Of a stretch of DNA of 64,000 nucleotides, positions 36,881 to 45,093 are shown piece after piece. This DNA comes from an uncultured Hyphomicrobiales bacterium (lineage in GTDB: Bacteria; Pseudomonadota; Alphaproteobacteria; Rhizobiales; Beijerinckiaceae). Every line of letters begins with the position of its first letter. Positions within the stretch are counted from its first letter, which is position 1. Location: the NCBI GenBank assembly GCA_903902915.1, contig CAIUWR010000024.1, forward strand, positions 1-64,000, given 5' to 3'. Under the pieces are notes generated by a model. The model did no database searches. It saw nothing but the letters and a program-made list of their open reading frames with translations, and had not been told where the DNA came from. A program made the translations under genes and the position numbers.

Positions 36881-38154
36881 ACCGTCCTCCTGCGCACATC
36901 TTCGTTGCGGCTGAACAATTCGCGGAAGATGGGATAGATGTCTTCGCGATGGGTGACGGAGCGTTGCGACAGATTGGGTTCGTCGATGCCCTCATAGGCG
37001 CGCCACAGGCTGGAGGGCGTCGAACCATGGCCCGGCTCGTTGACTTCGAGATAGGCGTAATACTGGCACTTCTCCAGCACGACGCCTGAGAGCAGGCCCG
37101 TCACTTCCAGATTGTCGCGCGGATCATTGTCGCCGTCGGAGGCTTGCGCGGCATAGATGTTCCACTGGTCGGCGGGATAGCGCTCGCCGACCACGCGCAA
37201 CATCTCGTGCAACACGCTTGAGACCTTCGTGCCGCCGCTCTCGGTGCCGTGGAAGAAAGTCTGTTCGTCCACCTCCCTGGCTTCGTCCGTATGGCGGATG
37301 AAGACGAGTTCGACCTTCTTGTAGCGCTTCTTCAGGAAGACGTAGAGCAACATGTAAAAACGCTTCGCCAGATCTTTCATATGTTCCGTCATGGAGGCGG
37401 AGACATCCATGAGGCAGAACATCACCGCTTGCGCCATGGGCTTTGGCTGCGGTTCGAAGCGGCGATAGCGGATGTCGATGGGGTCGATCCAGGCGATGGC
37501 TTTCGAGCGGCGCTGCAATTGATCGCGCAGCTGACGCAGCTCCGCCATTTCGTCGTCATCGGCGCCTGCGGCCTGCGCCTCCGTGATCGCCTGTTCCGCC
37601 TCCGCCACATCGGCGGGGCGGGGGCGTCGCAGCGCGATGCGGCGCGAAAGCGAATTGCGCATGGTGCGGCCAAGCGCGAGATTGGAGGGTGAGCCTGTGG
37701 AGGCATAGCCCGCGCGCCGCAGCCCCTCGCTCTCCACGCTCGTCACCCGGCGCCGTTCAAGGTCGGGCAGTTCGAGATCTTCAAGGAAGAACTCCAGAAA
37801 CTCCTCGGCGGAAAGCGCGATCTGATAGCTGTCTTCGCTCTTGCCTTGTCCGGCTTGCGAGCCGCCGCCGCCTGCGCCCCCTTGTGGACGTGGAAGACGG
37901 TCGCCTTCCACGAACTCCTTGTTGCCGGGAAACACCGGATTGTGCAGACCCTCTTGCCCCAAATGAAACGAGGGCTCGTCAATGCCATTGCCGGGGATCA
38001 CCACGACGCCCGCCTCGTCGATGTCGCGGATGCTGCGCGAGGCGCTGGCCTGCCGCACGGCTTCGCGCACGATCCTGCGCGCCCTGCGCAAGAAGCGCTG
38101 CCGGTTTGGCAGGTTCTTCCCGCCTGGGTTCAGCCGCCGGTCGATGATGTGCAT
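36877..38154 (-). CDS. DUF444 (YeaH/YhbH) family protein
   Basis: A 425-residue protein of the YeaH family. The first 200 residues are highly charged with Gly-rich linkers (GGAGGGGSQAGQG near 110). The C-terminal part is a von Willebrand A-like domain with the metal site DVSASM near 249 and a FIRHTDEAREVDEQTFFHG stretch. It sits between the PrkA and SpoVR genes, 15 bp after the first and overlapping the second by 4 bp. The partner kinase is thought to signal through it in nutrient stress. Molecular function not established. Confidence 0.92.
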   Translation of the reverse strand: MHIIDRRLNPGGKNLPNRQRFLRRARRIVREAVRQASASRSIRDIDEAGVVVIPGNGIDEPSFHLGQEGLHNPVFPGNKEFVEGDRLPRPQGGAGGGGSQAGQGKSEDSYQIALSAEEFLEFFLEDLELPDLERRRVTSVESEGLRRAGYASTGSPSNLALGRTMRNSLSRRIALRRPRPADVAEAEQAITEAQAAGADDDEMAELRQLRDQLQRRSKAIAWIDPIDIRYRRFEPQPKPMAQAVMFCLMDVSASMTEHMKDLAKRFYMLLYVFLKKRYKKVELVFIRHTDEAREVDEQTFFHGTESGGTKVSSVLHEMLRVVGERYPADQWNIYAAQASDGDNDPRDNLEVTGLLSGVVLEKCQYYAYLEVNEPGHGSTPSSLWRAYEGIDEPNLSQRSVTHREDIYPIFRELFSRNEDVRRRTV

Positions 38155-38169
38155 TCAATGGCTCCAGTC

Positions 38170-40116
38170 TCAGGCGGACTGCTTCACGCGCATATACCAT
38201 TCAACGAGGCGTCGAACCTGCCGTTCCGTATAACCGCGCGCCATCATGCGCTCGACGAAATCCGCGTGTTTCTTCTCGGTCTCGCTGTCGCGCTTGGAAC
38301 CGAAGCTGATGACGGGCAACAGATCCTCCACTTGCGAGAACATGCGCTTCTCGATCACCTCGCGGATTTTCTCATAGCTTGTCCATGAGGGATTCTTGCC
38401 ATTGTTGTTGGCGCGCGCCCGCAGGCAGAACTTGACCACCTCATTGCGGAAGTCCTTTGGATTGGCGATGCCCGCCGCCTTCTCCACCTTGGTCAGTTCC
38501 TGATTGAGCAGGTCGCGGTCCAGCAACTGGCCGGTGTCCTGATCCTTGAAATCGAAATCCTCGATCCAGGCGTCCGCATAGTTCACATAGCGGTCGAACA
38601 GATTCTGCCCATAGTCGTGGTAGGATTCCAGATAGGCTTTTTGAATCTCATGGCCGATGAATTCCGCATAGCGCGGCGCAAGCTCGGCCTTGATGAACTC
38701 GATATAACGCTTCTCAAGCTCAGGCCCCACCTGATCGCGCCGGATCGCCTGTTCCAGAATATACATGAGATGCACGGGATCGGCGGCCAGCTCCGTGGGG
38801 TCGAAGTTGAATGTGGAGGCCAGCACCTTGAAGGCGAAGCGCGTGGACGTGCCGTCCATGCCTTCGTCTTGTCCGGCGGCGTCTTTATATTCTTGCAGGC
38901 TCTTGGCCTTCGGGTCGGTCTCGCGCAGGCTCTCGCCGTCATAGACGCGCATCTTGGAATAGATGCTGGAATTCTCGTGCTCGCGCAGGCGCGTCATCAC
39001 CGAGAACCGCGCCAGCATTTCGAGCGTGGCGGGGGCGCAGGGGGCGCTGGCGAGTTCGGAGCCGTGGATTAGTTTTTCATAGATCTTCTGCTCCTCCGAC
39101 ACGCGCAGGCAATAGGGCACCTTGATGAGATAGATGCGGTCGATGAAAGCCTCGTTGTTTTTATTCGTCTTGAAGCTGTTCCACTCCGCCTCGTTGGAAT
39201 GGGCGAGGATGACGCCGGTGAAGGGAATGGCGCCTATGTTTTCCGTGCCGATATAATTGCCCTCCTGCGTCGCGGTCAGCAGGGGATGCAGCATCTTGAT
39301 CGGCGCCTTGAACATTTCGACGAATTCGAGAATGCCCTGATTGGCGCGGTTGAGCCCGCCCGAATAGCTGTAGGCGTCGGGATCATGCTGGGCGAGGTTT
39401 TCCAGCTTGCGGATGTCCACCTTGCCGACGAGCGAGGAAATGTCCTGATTGTTTTCATCGCCCGGCTCCGTCTTGGCGATGGCGATCTGGCGCAGGCGCG
39501 AGGGCATCAGCTTCACCACGCTGAATTTCGACAGGTCGCCGCCAGCTTCATCGAGGCGCTTCAGGCACCAGGGGCTCATCAGGCCCGTCAGTTTGCGCAA
39601 GGGAATGTTGAAGCGCGTCTCCAGTTCTTCGCCCATGGTCACGGGATCGAAGAGGCAGAGCGGACTTTCGAAGACCGGGCTTATGTGGCCACCCGCCTTC
39701 AAGGCGTAGATCGGCTGTTGCTCCATCAGCTGCTTCAACCGCTCAGCCAGCGATGATTTGCCGCCGCCCACGGGGCCGAGCAGATAAAGGATCTGCTTGC
39801 GTTCTTCGAGCCCCTGCGCGGCATGGCGGAAATAGGAGACGATGCGCTCCACCGTATCTTCCATCCCGTAGAATTCCTTGAAGGCGGGATAGATGCGGAT
39901 GGTGCGGTTCATGAAGATGCGGCCAAGGCGGGAGTCCTGAGCGGTGTTGATCCGCACCGGTTCGCCAATGGCGTGCAGCAGGCGCTCGGCGGCGCTTGCA
40001 TAAAAGTTCGGGTCTGTCTTGCAGCCCTCAAGAAAATCCGCGATCGACATTTCCGCGTCGCGGCGCGTCTCGTAAGTGCTCGAGTAGCGGGACAGAAGAT
40101 CGGTAGCGAGCGCCAT
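38170..40116 (-). CDS. prkA: PrkA family serine protein kinase
   Basis: A 648-residue PrkA-type protein. An AAA-like ATPase module with Walker A GPVGGGKSS near 106 occupies the first two thirds, and a kinase-like PrkA C-terminal domain the rest. The start at ATG 40116 has caggag upstream; the long upstream open frame does not look coding. It heads the three-gene stress operon with DUF444 and SpoVR. In Bacillus and E. coli relatives, PrkA acts in sporulation or nitrogen/stationary-phase responses, with kinase or protease activity reported. Confidence 0.92.
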   Translation of the reverse strand: MALATDLLSRYSSTYETRRDAEMSIADFLEGCKTDPNFYASAAERLLHAIGEPVRINTAQDSRLGRIFMNRTIRIYPAFKEFYGMEDTVERIVSYFRHAAQGLEERKQILYLLGPVGGGKSSLAERLKQLMEQQPIYALKAGGHISPVFESPLCLFDPVTMGEELETRFNIPLRKLTGLMSPWCLKRLDEAGGDLSKFSVVKLMPSRLRQIAIAKTEPGDENNQDISSLVGKVDIRKLENLAQHDPDAYSYSGGLNRANQGILEFVEMFKAPIKMLHPLLTATQEGNYIGTENIGAIPFTGVILAHSNEAEWNSFKTNKNNEAFIDRIYLIKVPYCLRVSEEQKIYEKLIHGSELASAPCAPATLEMLARFSVMTRLREHENSSIYSKMRVYDGESLRETDPKAKSLQEYKDAAGQDEGMDGTSTRFAFKVLASTFNFDPTELAADPVHLMYILEQAIRRDQVGPELEKRYIEFIKAELAPRYAEFIGHEIQKAYLESYHDYGQNLFDRYVNYADAWIEDFDFKDQDTGQLLDRDLLNQELTKVEKAAGIANPKDFRNEVVKFCLRARANNNGKNPSWTSYEKIREVIEKRMFSQVEDLLPVISFGSKRDSETEKKHADFVERMMARGYTERQVRRLVEWYMRVKQSA

Positions 40117-40477
40117 GTCTGCTCCTGGTGCATCGAATGAGCGAGTTTCCTCGCTCTGTTTCATCGACCGTAGGCATCCGGCGCCTGGGGTTGCGACAGC
40201 TGCGGTACGGCTCCGCTTGGACAACGCCCTCAATGTCTCAAGGTTGCGCGATTCCATCGTTTCGACCAGCCCCAAAAGCCACGGGGCGCGTCGCGCGCAA
40301 CGATGTGCGGCCACCAAATGGCCTTTCGCCATGGTTCTGGCACTCACGATCGCAGAGTGCTGTCGGATCAGGCAAGCTCAAGCTTCGGCGGGGTGCGGAC
40401 GACCGACGATTTTTCAATTTTCAGTGATCAGATGGCGCGCGCGGGGCGCTTTATCAACATGGGAATCGTTTGTTTTG
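40117..40477. other. 361 bp non-coding gap
   Basis: Lies between the start of prkA and the end of the aspartate dehydrogenase gene, both on the minus strand. It must contain the prkA operon promoter. I see no tRNA, repeat, convincing ORF or clear terminator in it. Confidence 0.5.
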
Positions 40478-41308
40478 TTAGATTCGGCTGCGCAGATTCG
40501 CCCATTGCAGCACCTGCGTTGCGACGCTGTAGGCTGTCGTCAGCGAGGTCTTTGGATTATCGTGCGCAGCGCAGCCTTCGATTTTCAGCGCGATGTCCGC
40601 GCAGGCCGAGGTCACGCGAATTTCATGCACATTGCCGGTCGCTGCAGGGTCCGCCACCAGCTTGACCATGGTCGCCTCAAACCCGGCCCCCGCCAGCGCA
40701 AGGGTTGCGGCCACATTGGCGTTCTGCGGATAGTCGATGGCGGCGCCGCGAGCGGTGCCTTGATAAAACACCGTCGCTTGCGTCAAGGCGTCGAGATCCA
40801 GCAGCGCTTCGGCTTTTGTTCCGCGCCAGGCGCGCGGCGGCTTGCGCGACGTATAAGTCACGGCGTCAAGGCCAGACAGTTTCGCCGCCGCCAGAATATC
40901 CAGACCGCCGATGGCGCCATTGGAGAGGAGCAGCTCCCCGCCGTTGGCGGAAGCGGCCAGAAGAGCGGCGTACAAGGCCTCATCCGCAAGCGCGCCGACG
41001 GAGGTGACAAGGAGGTCAGCGCCAGCGCGCAAAATTTTTGCCCCGCAGTCGCGCAGGGCCTCGTGGCCAGCCGCTTCGATGACGAGCAGGGGACGCGCGT
41101 CAAGCAGGGCTTCAACGCTGCTTACGACCTCGCGCGCTCTGGCCAGCTGCGGCCCGGCGCGCTCCAGCATGGCGGCCGCGCGCGTCAGGCCGTTTTCCCG
41201 CGCAAGACAGATGATGGCGTCCAGCGGCCCGCCCAATTCGCGCGCGACGCTTTCAAGGGCGACGGAGGCGATGGCGCCATAGCCGATGACGCCGACCTTC
41301 AGCGTCAC
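40478..41308 (-). CDS. Aspartate dehydrogenase (NadX-like)
   Basis: A 276-residue NAD(P)-dependent L-aspartate dehydrogenase family protein. Seen: Rossmann GVIGYGAIA at 6-14, the central YPQNANVAATLALAGAGF near 180-198, KLVADPAATGNVHEI near 204-218 and DNPKTS near 243. All are well-kept landmarks of the family, which converts aspartate to iminoaspartate/oxaloacetate. Its start overlaps the TPP-enzyme stop by 4 bp, so they are co-translated. In this catabolic setting it may act on another amino acid or imine rather than serve NAD synthesis. Confidence 0.88.
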   Translation of the reverse strand: MTLKVGVIGYGAIASVALESVARELGGPLDAIICLARENGLTRAAAMLERAGPQLARAREVVSSVEALLDARPLLVIEAAGHEALRDCGAKILRAGADLLVTSVGALADEALYAALLAASANGGELLLSNGAIGGLDILAAAKLSGLDAVTYTSRKPPRAWRGTKAEALLDLDALTQATVFYQGTARGAAIDYPQNANVAATLALAGAGFEATMVKLVADPAATGNVHEIRVTSACADIALKIEGCAAHDNPKTSLTTAYSVATQVLQWANLRSRI

Positions 41309-42972
41309 TTCGCGCCTCCCGCTGCGCCTGCGGGCGGACCGCCGAAGGCTGTCGCATAGGGGCCGATGGCGGTCATGTCGACTTCAATGAGATGCGGACC
41401 GGGCGCGGCCATGGCGGCGTCGAAGGCGGTTGCGAAAGTGTTGATGTCGGCGACGCGGGTATGCGGAAGGCCCATGCTCTGCGCCAGCAGGCCGAAGTCG
41501 GGCGTATGCAGTTTGCAGTAGGCGCGACGGCCTTGATATTGCGCATCCTGAATATTCGCGATCACGCCATAGGCGCGGTCATTCATCAACACATAGACGA
41601 TCTCGCAGGCGTTCTCGACGACGGTCGCCAGTTCGCCGATGTTCATGATGGCGCCGCCATCGCCCAGCAGCGACACCGTCTTTGCGCGCGATGCGAAGGA
41701 GGCGCCGATCGCCATGCTGATCCCCATGCCGATGCCGCCGCCGAGCGCATGCACGCCCAGATGGGGCGCCGCCAGCTTCACGTAGCGATTGCCGAAGGTG
41801 GAGTTGCCAATCGTCACATCGCGCACCCAGGGATGCGCCCCGTCATGCACCACGCGGCTCAGATGGTCGGCGAGGACGTCATAGGGGCCAAGGCCCTTCC
41901 CCAGCGCTTGCTCGCCCCGCAGCCGCGCTGCGCCCCAGTCGGCGGCGAATTGCTCGTCCACTGCGAGCTTCTCGGGCAGAAGGCGCAGCAAGGCGTCGAG
42001 GGCCAGTTGCGCGTCGGCATGGATGAATTCATTCACCGCGATGTTGCGGCCGCCCTGACTGGCGTCGGCGTCAATCTGAATCGTCGTGGCGGGCAGACGC
42101 ATCTCATTGTTGCGCGTCTCGTTGCCGCGCAGGCGCGAGCCCACAATGATCATCAGATCCGCGCGGTCATAAAGAGCTTGCGTGTCGGGCGTCATGTTGT
42201 ACGCGCCCAGGGTGCGGGGATGGTCTTCGGGCACGGTGGCGCGGCCATTGGTGCTCGTCACCGCGCAAAAGCCCCGTTCGACAAGTTGCGTCGCTTCGGA
42301 GGCGGCGAGCCGCGCGCCGCCGCCCAGCAGAATGACAGGGCGCTTCGCCGCCCGCACCGCCGCCGCCAGCGCCGCGATCTGCTCCGGCTGCGGCGCCATC
42401 ACGGCGAGGGCGGGGCGCGGATAATGGCTCTGGATGGCGACCGGGCCGCGCTGCACATCCACTGGAATTTCGAGGCTGACCGGCCCGGAGGGCGCCGACA
42501 GCGCGGCGGAGACGGCGGCTTGCAGGGTGGGTATGGTGGCGCGCGGCTCCCAGATGCGGAAATAGGCTTTGGAGACGGCTTTCAGCATCTCGGGCTGTTT
42601 GGGCACGTCATGGATCGCCGCGCGGTCGCGGTCCATGAAGACCGTGTCGATTTGCGTCGTGATATGGAGCACAGGCGAGCCGGCCGTCAGCGCCTCCACC
42701 TGCGCGCCGGCTGCGTTGCCCGCCGCCGTGCCGGTGCTCGTCACGACCACCCCCAATCCCTTCGTTACGCGGGCGAAGGCGTCGGCCATGTTCATGGCGC
42801 CAGCCTCGCCGCGCGCGGGCACGAAGATGATGCGGCCCTGGCGAAGGATCGCGTCCAGAATCGGCATGTTGTGAATGGAGATGACGCCAAAGACATGGGT
42901 GACGCCAATCTCGGCGAGATAGCGCGCGATGGCGTCGCCGACGGGTTCCTGAGCTTTTGCAACGAGGGTCAT
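41305..42972 (-). CDS. Thiamine pyrophosphate-dependent enzyme (acetolactate synthase/decarboxylase-like)
   Basis: A 555-residue TPP enzyme with the three usual domains. The cofactor-activating Glu56 is in ARGEAGAMNMADAFAR. The TPP/Mg motif begins at GDGGAIMNIGEL near 428 and ends at LMNDRAYGVI near 452. The family covers acetolactate synthase, benzoylformate, sulfopyruvate and oxalyl-CoA decarboxylases; nothing here fixes the reaction, and no regulatory small subunit adjoins it. It follows the SDR gene by 9 bp and overlaps the aspartate dehydrogenase gene by 4 bp. Probably decarboxylates a 2-oxo acid arising in this cluster. Confidence 0.87.
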   Translation of the reverse strand: MTLVAKAQEPVGDAIARYLAEIGVTHVFGVISIHNMPILDAILRQGRIIFVPARGEAGAMNMADAFARVTKGLGVVVTSTGTAAGNAAGAQVEALTAGSPVLHITTQIDTVFMDRDRAAIHDVPKQPEMLKAVSKAYFRIWEPRATIPTLQAAVSAALSAPSGPVSLEIPVDVQRGPVAIQSHYPRPALAVMAPQPEQIAALAAAVRAAKRPVILLGGGARLAASEATQLVERGFCAVTSTNGRATVPEDHPRTLGAYNMTPDTQALYDRADLMIIVGSRLRGNETRNNEMRLPATTIQIDADASQGGRNIAVNEFIHADAQLALDALLRLLPEKLAVDEQFAADWGAARLRGEQALGKGLGPYDVLADHLSRVVHDGAHPWVRDVTIGNSTFGNRYVKLAAPHLGVHALGGGIGMGISMAIGASFASRAKTVSLLGDGGAIMNIGELATVVENACEIVYVLMNDRAYGVIANIQDAQYQGRRAYCKLHTPDFGLLAQSMGLPHTRVADINTFATAFDAAMAAPGPHLIEVDMTAIGPYATAFGGPPAGAAGGAK

Positions 42973-42981
42973 GCTGAGCCT

Positions 42982-43773
42982 TCAGATAAAGCGCGAGACG
43001 CCGCCGGAGATTTCGAGCGAAGCGCCGGTGATGTAGGCGGCGGCGGGGGAGGCCAGGAAGACGATGGCGCGCGCCACTTCATCCGGCCTGCCGAGGCGTC
43101 CGGCTGGAATATGTTTGGATTGGGCGAGAGCGGCGAGCCAGGCCTCGCGGCTTTGCGATTTGTCCTCGCGCGCTTCGAAGCGCCGCTCCCATTGCCCTGA
43201 TTCAATCAGGCCCAGCACGACGGAATTCACGCGAATGGCCGGGGCGAATTCGCCCGCCAGCGATTTGAGCAGGCTCTGCACGCCCGCGCGCGCGGCCGAG
43301 GTGCAGACCATGTGCGGCTCCGGCTGATAGGCGAGCAGGGAGTTCACAGCCGTGATGGAGGCCGCGTCGCTCGCGCCCAGCAGGGGCTTGAACGCGCGGA
43401 TGGGCAGAACCTGGCTGAAGAACTTGAGATCAAGCTCCGCGCGCCATTGCTCGTCCGTCGTGGTCTCGAAGGTGGAGACGCGGCCTTGCCCCGCATTGTT
43501 GACCAGCATGTCCGCGCGGCTGCGCCATGCGGCGACCGCCTGCGCGAAGGCCTGCACCTCCTCCGGTTTCGTCACGTCGCAACGCTTGGCGAGAATGCGG
43601 CCCGCGCCCGCCTGTTCGGCGAAGGCGGCGCGCGCCTGTTCAAGCCGCGCTTCGTCGCGCCCGCAGAAGGCGACATCGGCGCCTTCGTCCAGAAAGCTGC
43701 GCACGCAGGCCAGCCCTATGCCTGATGTTCCGCCGGTGACGATGGCGACGCGCCCGGCCAATGCGAGATCCAT
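42982..43773 (-). CDS. SDR family oxidoreductase with altered active site
   Basis: A 263-residue short-chain dehydrogenase. NAD(P) motif TGGTSGIG at 13-20, NNAG at 92-95, Ser145 in the catalytic-Ser position. The expected YxxxK is replaced by Thr158-Ser-Ala-Ala-Arg162, so the usual Tyr and Lys are missing. The C-terminal GRLGRPDEVARAIVFLAS and a GGVSRFI tail are kept. A subgroup of SDRs is known with TSAARAG at this site, so it is probably a true subfamily rather than a mutation. Start at ATG 43773 with gggagg upstream. It lies between the cupin and TPP-enzyme genes. Confidence 0.85.
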   Translation of the reverse strand: MDLALAGRVAIVTGGTSGIGLACVRSFLDEGADVAFCGRDEARLEQARAAFAEQAGAGRILAKRCDVTKPEEVQAFAQAVAAWRSRADMLVNNAGQGRVSTFETTTDEQWRAELDLKFFSQVLPIRAFKPLLGASDAASITAVNSLLAYQPEPHMVCTSAARAGVQSLLKSLAGEFAPAIRVNSVVLGLIESGQWERRFEAREDKSQSREAWLAALAQSKHIPAGRLGRPDEVARAIVFLASPAAAYITGASLEISGGVSRFI

Positions 43774-43815
43774 GGTGCCTCCCAAGGCGCGCTGAGCGGC
43801 GCCCAATAGCTCAAG

Positions 43816-43834
43816 GCGGGGCTGCGCGCCCCGC
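43816..43834 (-). terminator. Intercistronic hairpin after cupin gene
   Basis: A 7 bp perfect stem (GCGGGGC/GCCCCGC, loop tgcgc) between the cupin stop and the SDR start on the minus strand. It may attenuate or stabilise the transcript, since transcription probably continues into the SDR gene. Confidence 0.4.
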
Positions 43835-43842
43835 TGCGCCGC

Positions 43843-44394
43843 TCAGGCCTTGTTGCGCTTGATCTTCGAAAGCGGATGGTCGGGCGGATAGCTGGGCGTC
43901 TCGGGCTTGGTGCTGCCGATCATCACGCACATCAGCGCCTCTTCGCGGCCCTCGTTCACAAGCCCGCGATAGACGCCGGGGGGCACGGAGATGACGTCGC
44001 GCTCCTTGAGGATGATGTCCACATGCTCGCCCAGATGCTCGATCATGATGCGGATGCGCTCGCCGCGCATGATGAAGAACACCTCTTCCGCGTCGGTGTG
44101 CAGATGCAGCGGTCCCTCGCAACCGGCGGGCAGGACCATGGTGGAGAAGGTGAAATGTTCCGCCGGAATGGAGTTGTTGTCGCTGGCCACGCCCGTGCCG
44201 CCGGTGCCGATGTAGCGCATCTGGGCGCGGCGGTATTTGGGGTCATAGTCCGCCTGAAACTTGAGGGCGTTCCAGTCCAGTTCGCGCGTTTCGTGACGCG
44301 CCACGCGGGTTTCAAGCCATTGGGAGAGATTCTTGCCCTGCGGGATCTTGACGTCCTGCGGCATGATTTCAGGCATGTTCGCGTGGTCGCTCAT
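43843..44394 (-). CDS. Cupin domain-containing protein
   Basis: A 183-residue single-cupin protein. The metal-site region is PLHLHTDAEEVFFIMRG near 96-112, and the second cupin motif is at VISVPPGVYRGLVNEG near 134-149. The first motif has HLH plus Glu, suited to a divalent metal. It resembles small dioxygenase- or sugar isomerase-like cupins, with no specific assignment possible. First gene of the minus arm, divergent from the small-protein operon, so the palindrome at 44483-44503 probably controls it too. Confidence 0.8.
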   Translation of the reverse strand: MSDHANMPEIMPQDVKIPQGKNLSQWLETRVARHETRELDWNALKFQADYDPKYRRAQMRYIGTGGTGVASDNNSIPAEHFTFSTMVLPAGCEGPLHLHTDAEEVFFIMRGERIRIMIEHLGEHVDIILKERDVISVPPGVYRGLVNEGREEALMCVMIGSTKPETPSYPPDHPLSKIKRNKA

Positions 44395-44482
44395 CGGGTT
44401 CTCTCCATCCGTGTTCGTCAGGCATGACGCCGCCGTCGAAATCGACTTTACAAACCTTAATCCAGCCCGTAGCCTGTTGCAA

Positions 44483-44503
44483 ATACGAAATGCTGTTTCG
44501 TAT
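44483..44503. promoter_or_regulatory. Perfect 21 bp palindrome, likely operator
   Basis: An inverted repeat ATACGAAA/TTTCGTAT with a 5-base centre (TGCTG). It lies 20 bp upstream of the GTG start of the plus-strand operon, in the divergent region between the cupin and small-protein genes. The length and symmetry fit an IclR-type operator, and an IclR gene ends the plus operon at 49985. It is AT-richer than its surroundings. Confidence 0.65.
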
Positions 44504-44522
44504 CTGAAACATGGGAGAAGTC

Positions 44523-44855
44523 GTGACTCAGGACGTGATTCAGGATTCCATTCTTCTGACCGTGCTTCTCAAACACGATCAGTCGAACAATCTTGACGCC
44601 GTGCAGACGAAGCTCAAGGACGCTGACTGGTGGGAGCGGTTTCCGCCCGAAGGCGTTGAAGTGGTCAGCTGGTATGTGGCCATGGGCCTCGGTCAGATCG
44701 TCACATTGCGCGTGCCGCCGGCAAGGCTCGCGGCCGTGAATGTTGAGTTGGAGCGCTCCGCCTGGGGCGTCTTCCGCACCGAATGCTATCCAGCCTATGA
44801 TTTCGCTCCTGTGCGCGACATGATCCGCGAACGTGTGCGGCAAGGAGGCAAGTGA
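44523..44855 (+). CDS. Small alpha/beta protein of unknown function
   Basis: A 110-residue protein I do not recognise by name. Strand-helix alternation (SILLTVLLKHDQ, LDAVQTKLKDADWW, VEVVSWYVAMGLGQIVTLRVPP, LAAVNVELERSAWGVFRTECYPAYD) suggests a ferredoxin-like or dimeric alpha-beta barrel, such as stress-responsive A/B barrel or muconolactone isomerase-type proteins. The GTG start at 44523 is preferred, with GGGAG about 5 bp upstream; an ATG at 44511 has no such site. It begins the plus arm and its stop overlaps the next start. Position just before a Rieske oxygenase suggests a helper or a small isomerase. Confidence 0.6.
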   Translation: MTQDVIQDSILLTVLLKHDQSNNLDAVQTKLKDADWWERFPPEGVEVVSWYVAMGLGQIVTLRVPPARLAAVNVELERSAWGVFRTECYPAYDFAPVRDMIRERVRQGGK

Positions 44856-45079
44856 TGAAGCCGAGCCCCCAGTATCTTGAAGCGCACCAGACGCGCCAGC
44901 GCGCGCCGACAGACTATGAAAACCTGCTCGCCGACGCCCTCGAACAGGCCTTCGCGCAAGGGATCGACGAGATCGAGCCGCTGGTGGCGCGGCTCAACCG
45001 CGATTGCGTTCCATCGCCGGGCGGCAAGCCCTGGACGGAGGAATTGTTCGCGGCTGAAATGCAGCGCCTGGGCGCCTGA
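44855..45079 (+). CDS. Small recombinase-like helix-turn-helix protein
   Basis: A 74-residue protein, largely helical. YENLLADALEQAFAQGIDEIEPLVARLNRD is followed by VPSPGGKPWTEELFAAEMQRLG, which resembles the C-terminal DNA-recognition piece of serine recombinases (gxxtxxGkxWt). There is no catalytic recombinase domain, so DNA integration is unlikely. The ATG overlaps the previous stop (TGATG) with aggagg upstream. It may be a protein-interaction or regulatory module of the oxygenase operon. Function unknown. Confidence 0.6.
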   Translation: MKPSPQYLEAHQTRQRAPTDYENLLADALEQAFAQGIDEIEPLVARLNRDCVPSPGGKPWTEELFAAEMQRLGA

Positions 45080-45093
45080 CGAGGGAACGTGTC

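Noticed and set aside
41392-43200. A 602-codon plus-strand open frame
   Set aside because: It is antisense to the TPP enzyme and SDR genes, which have clear motifs; high GC content keeps the opposite frame open.
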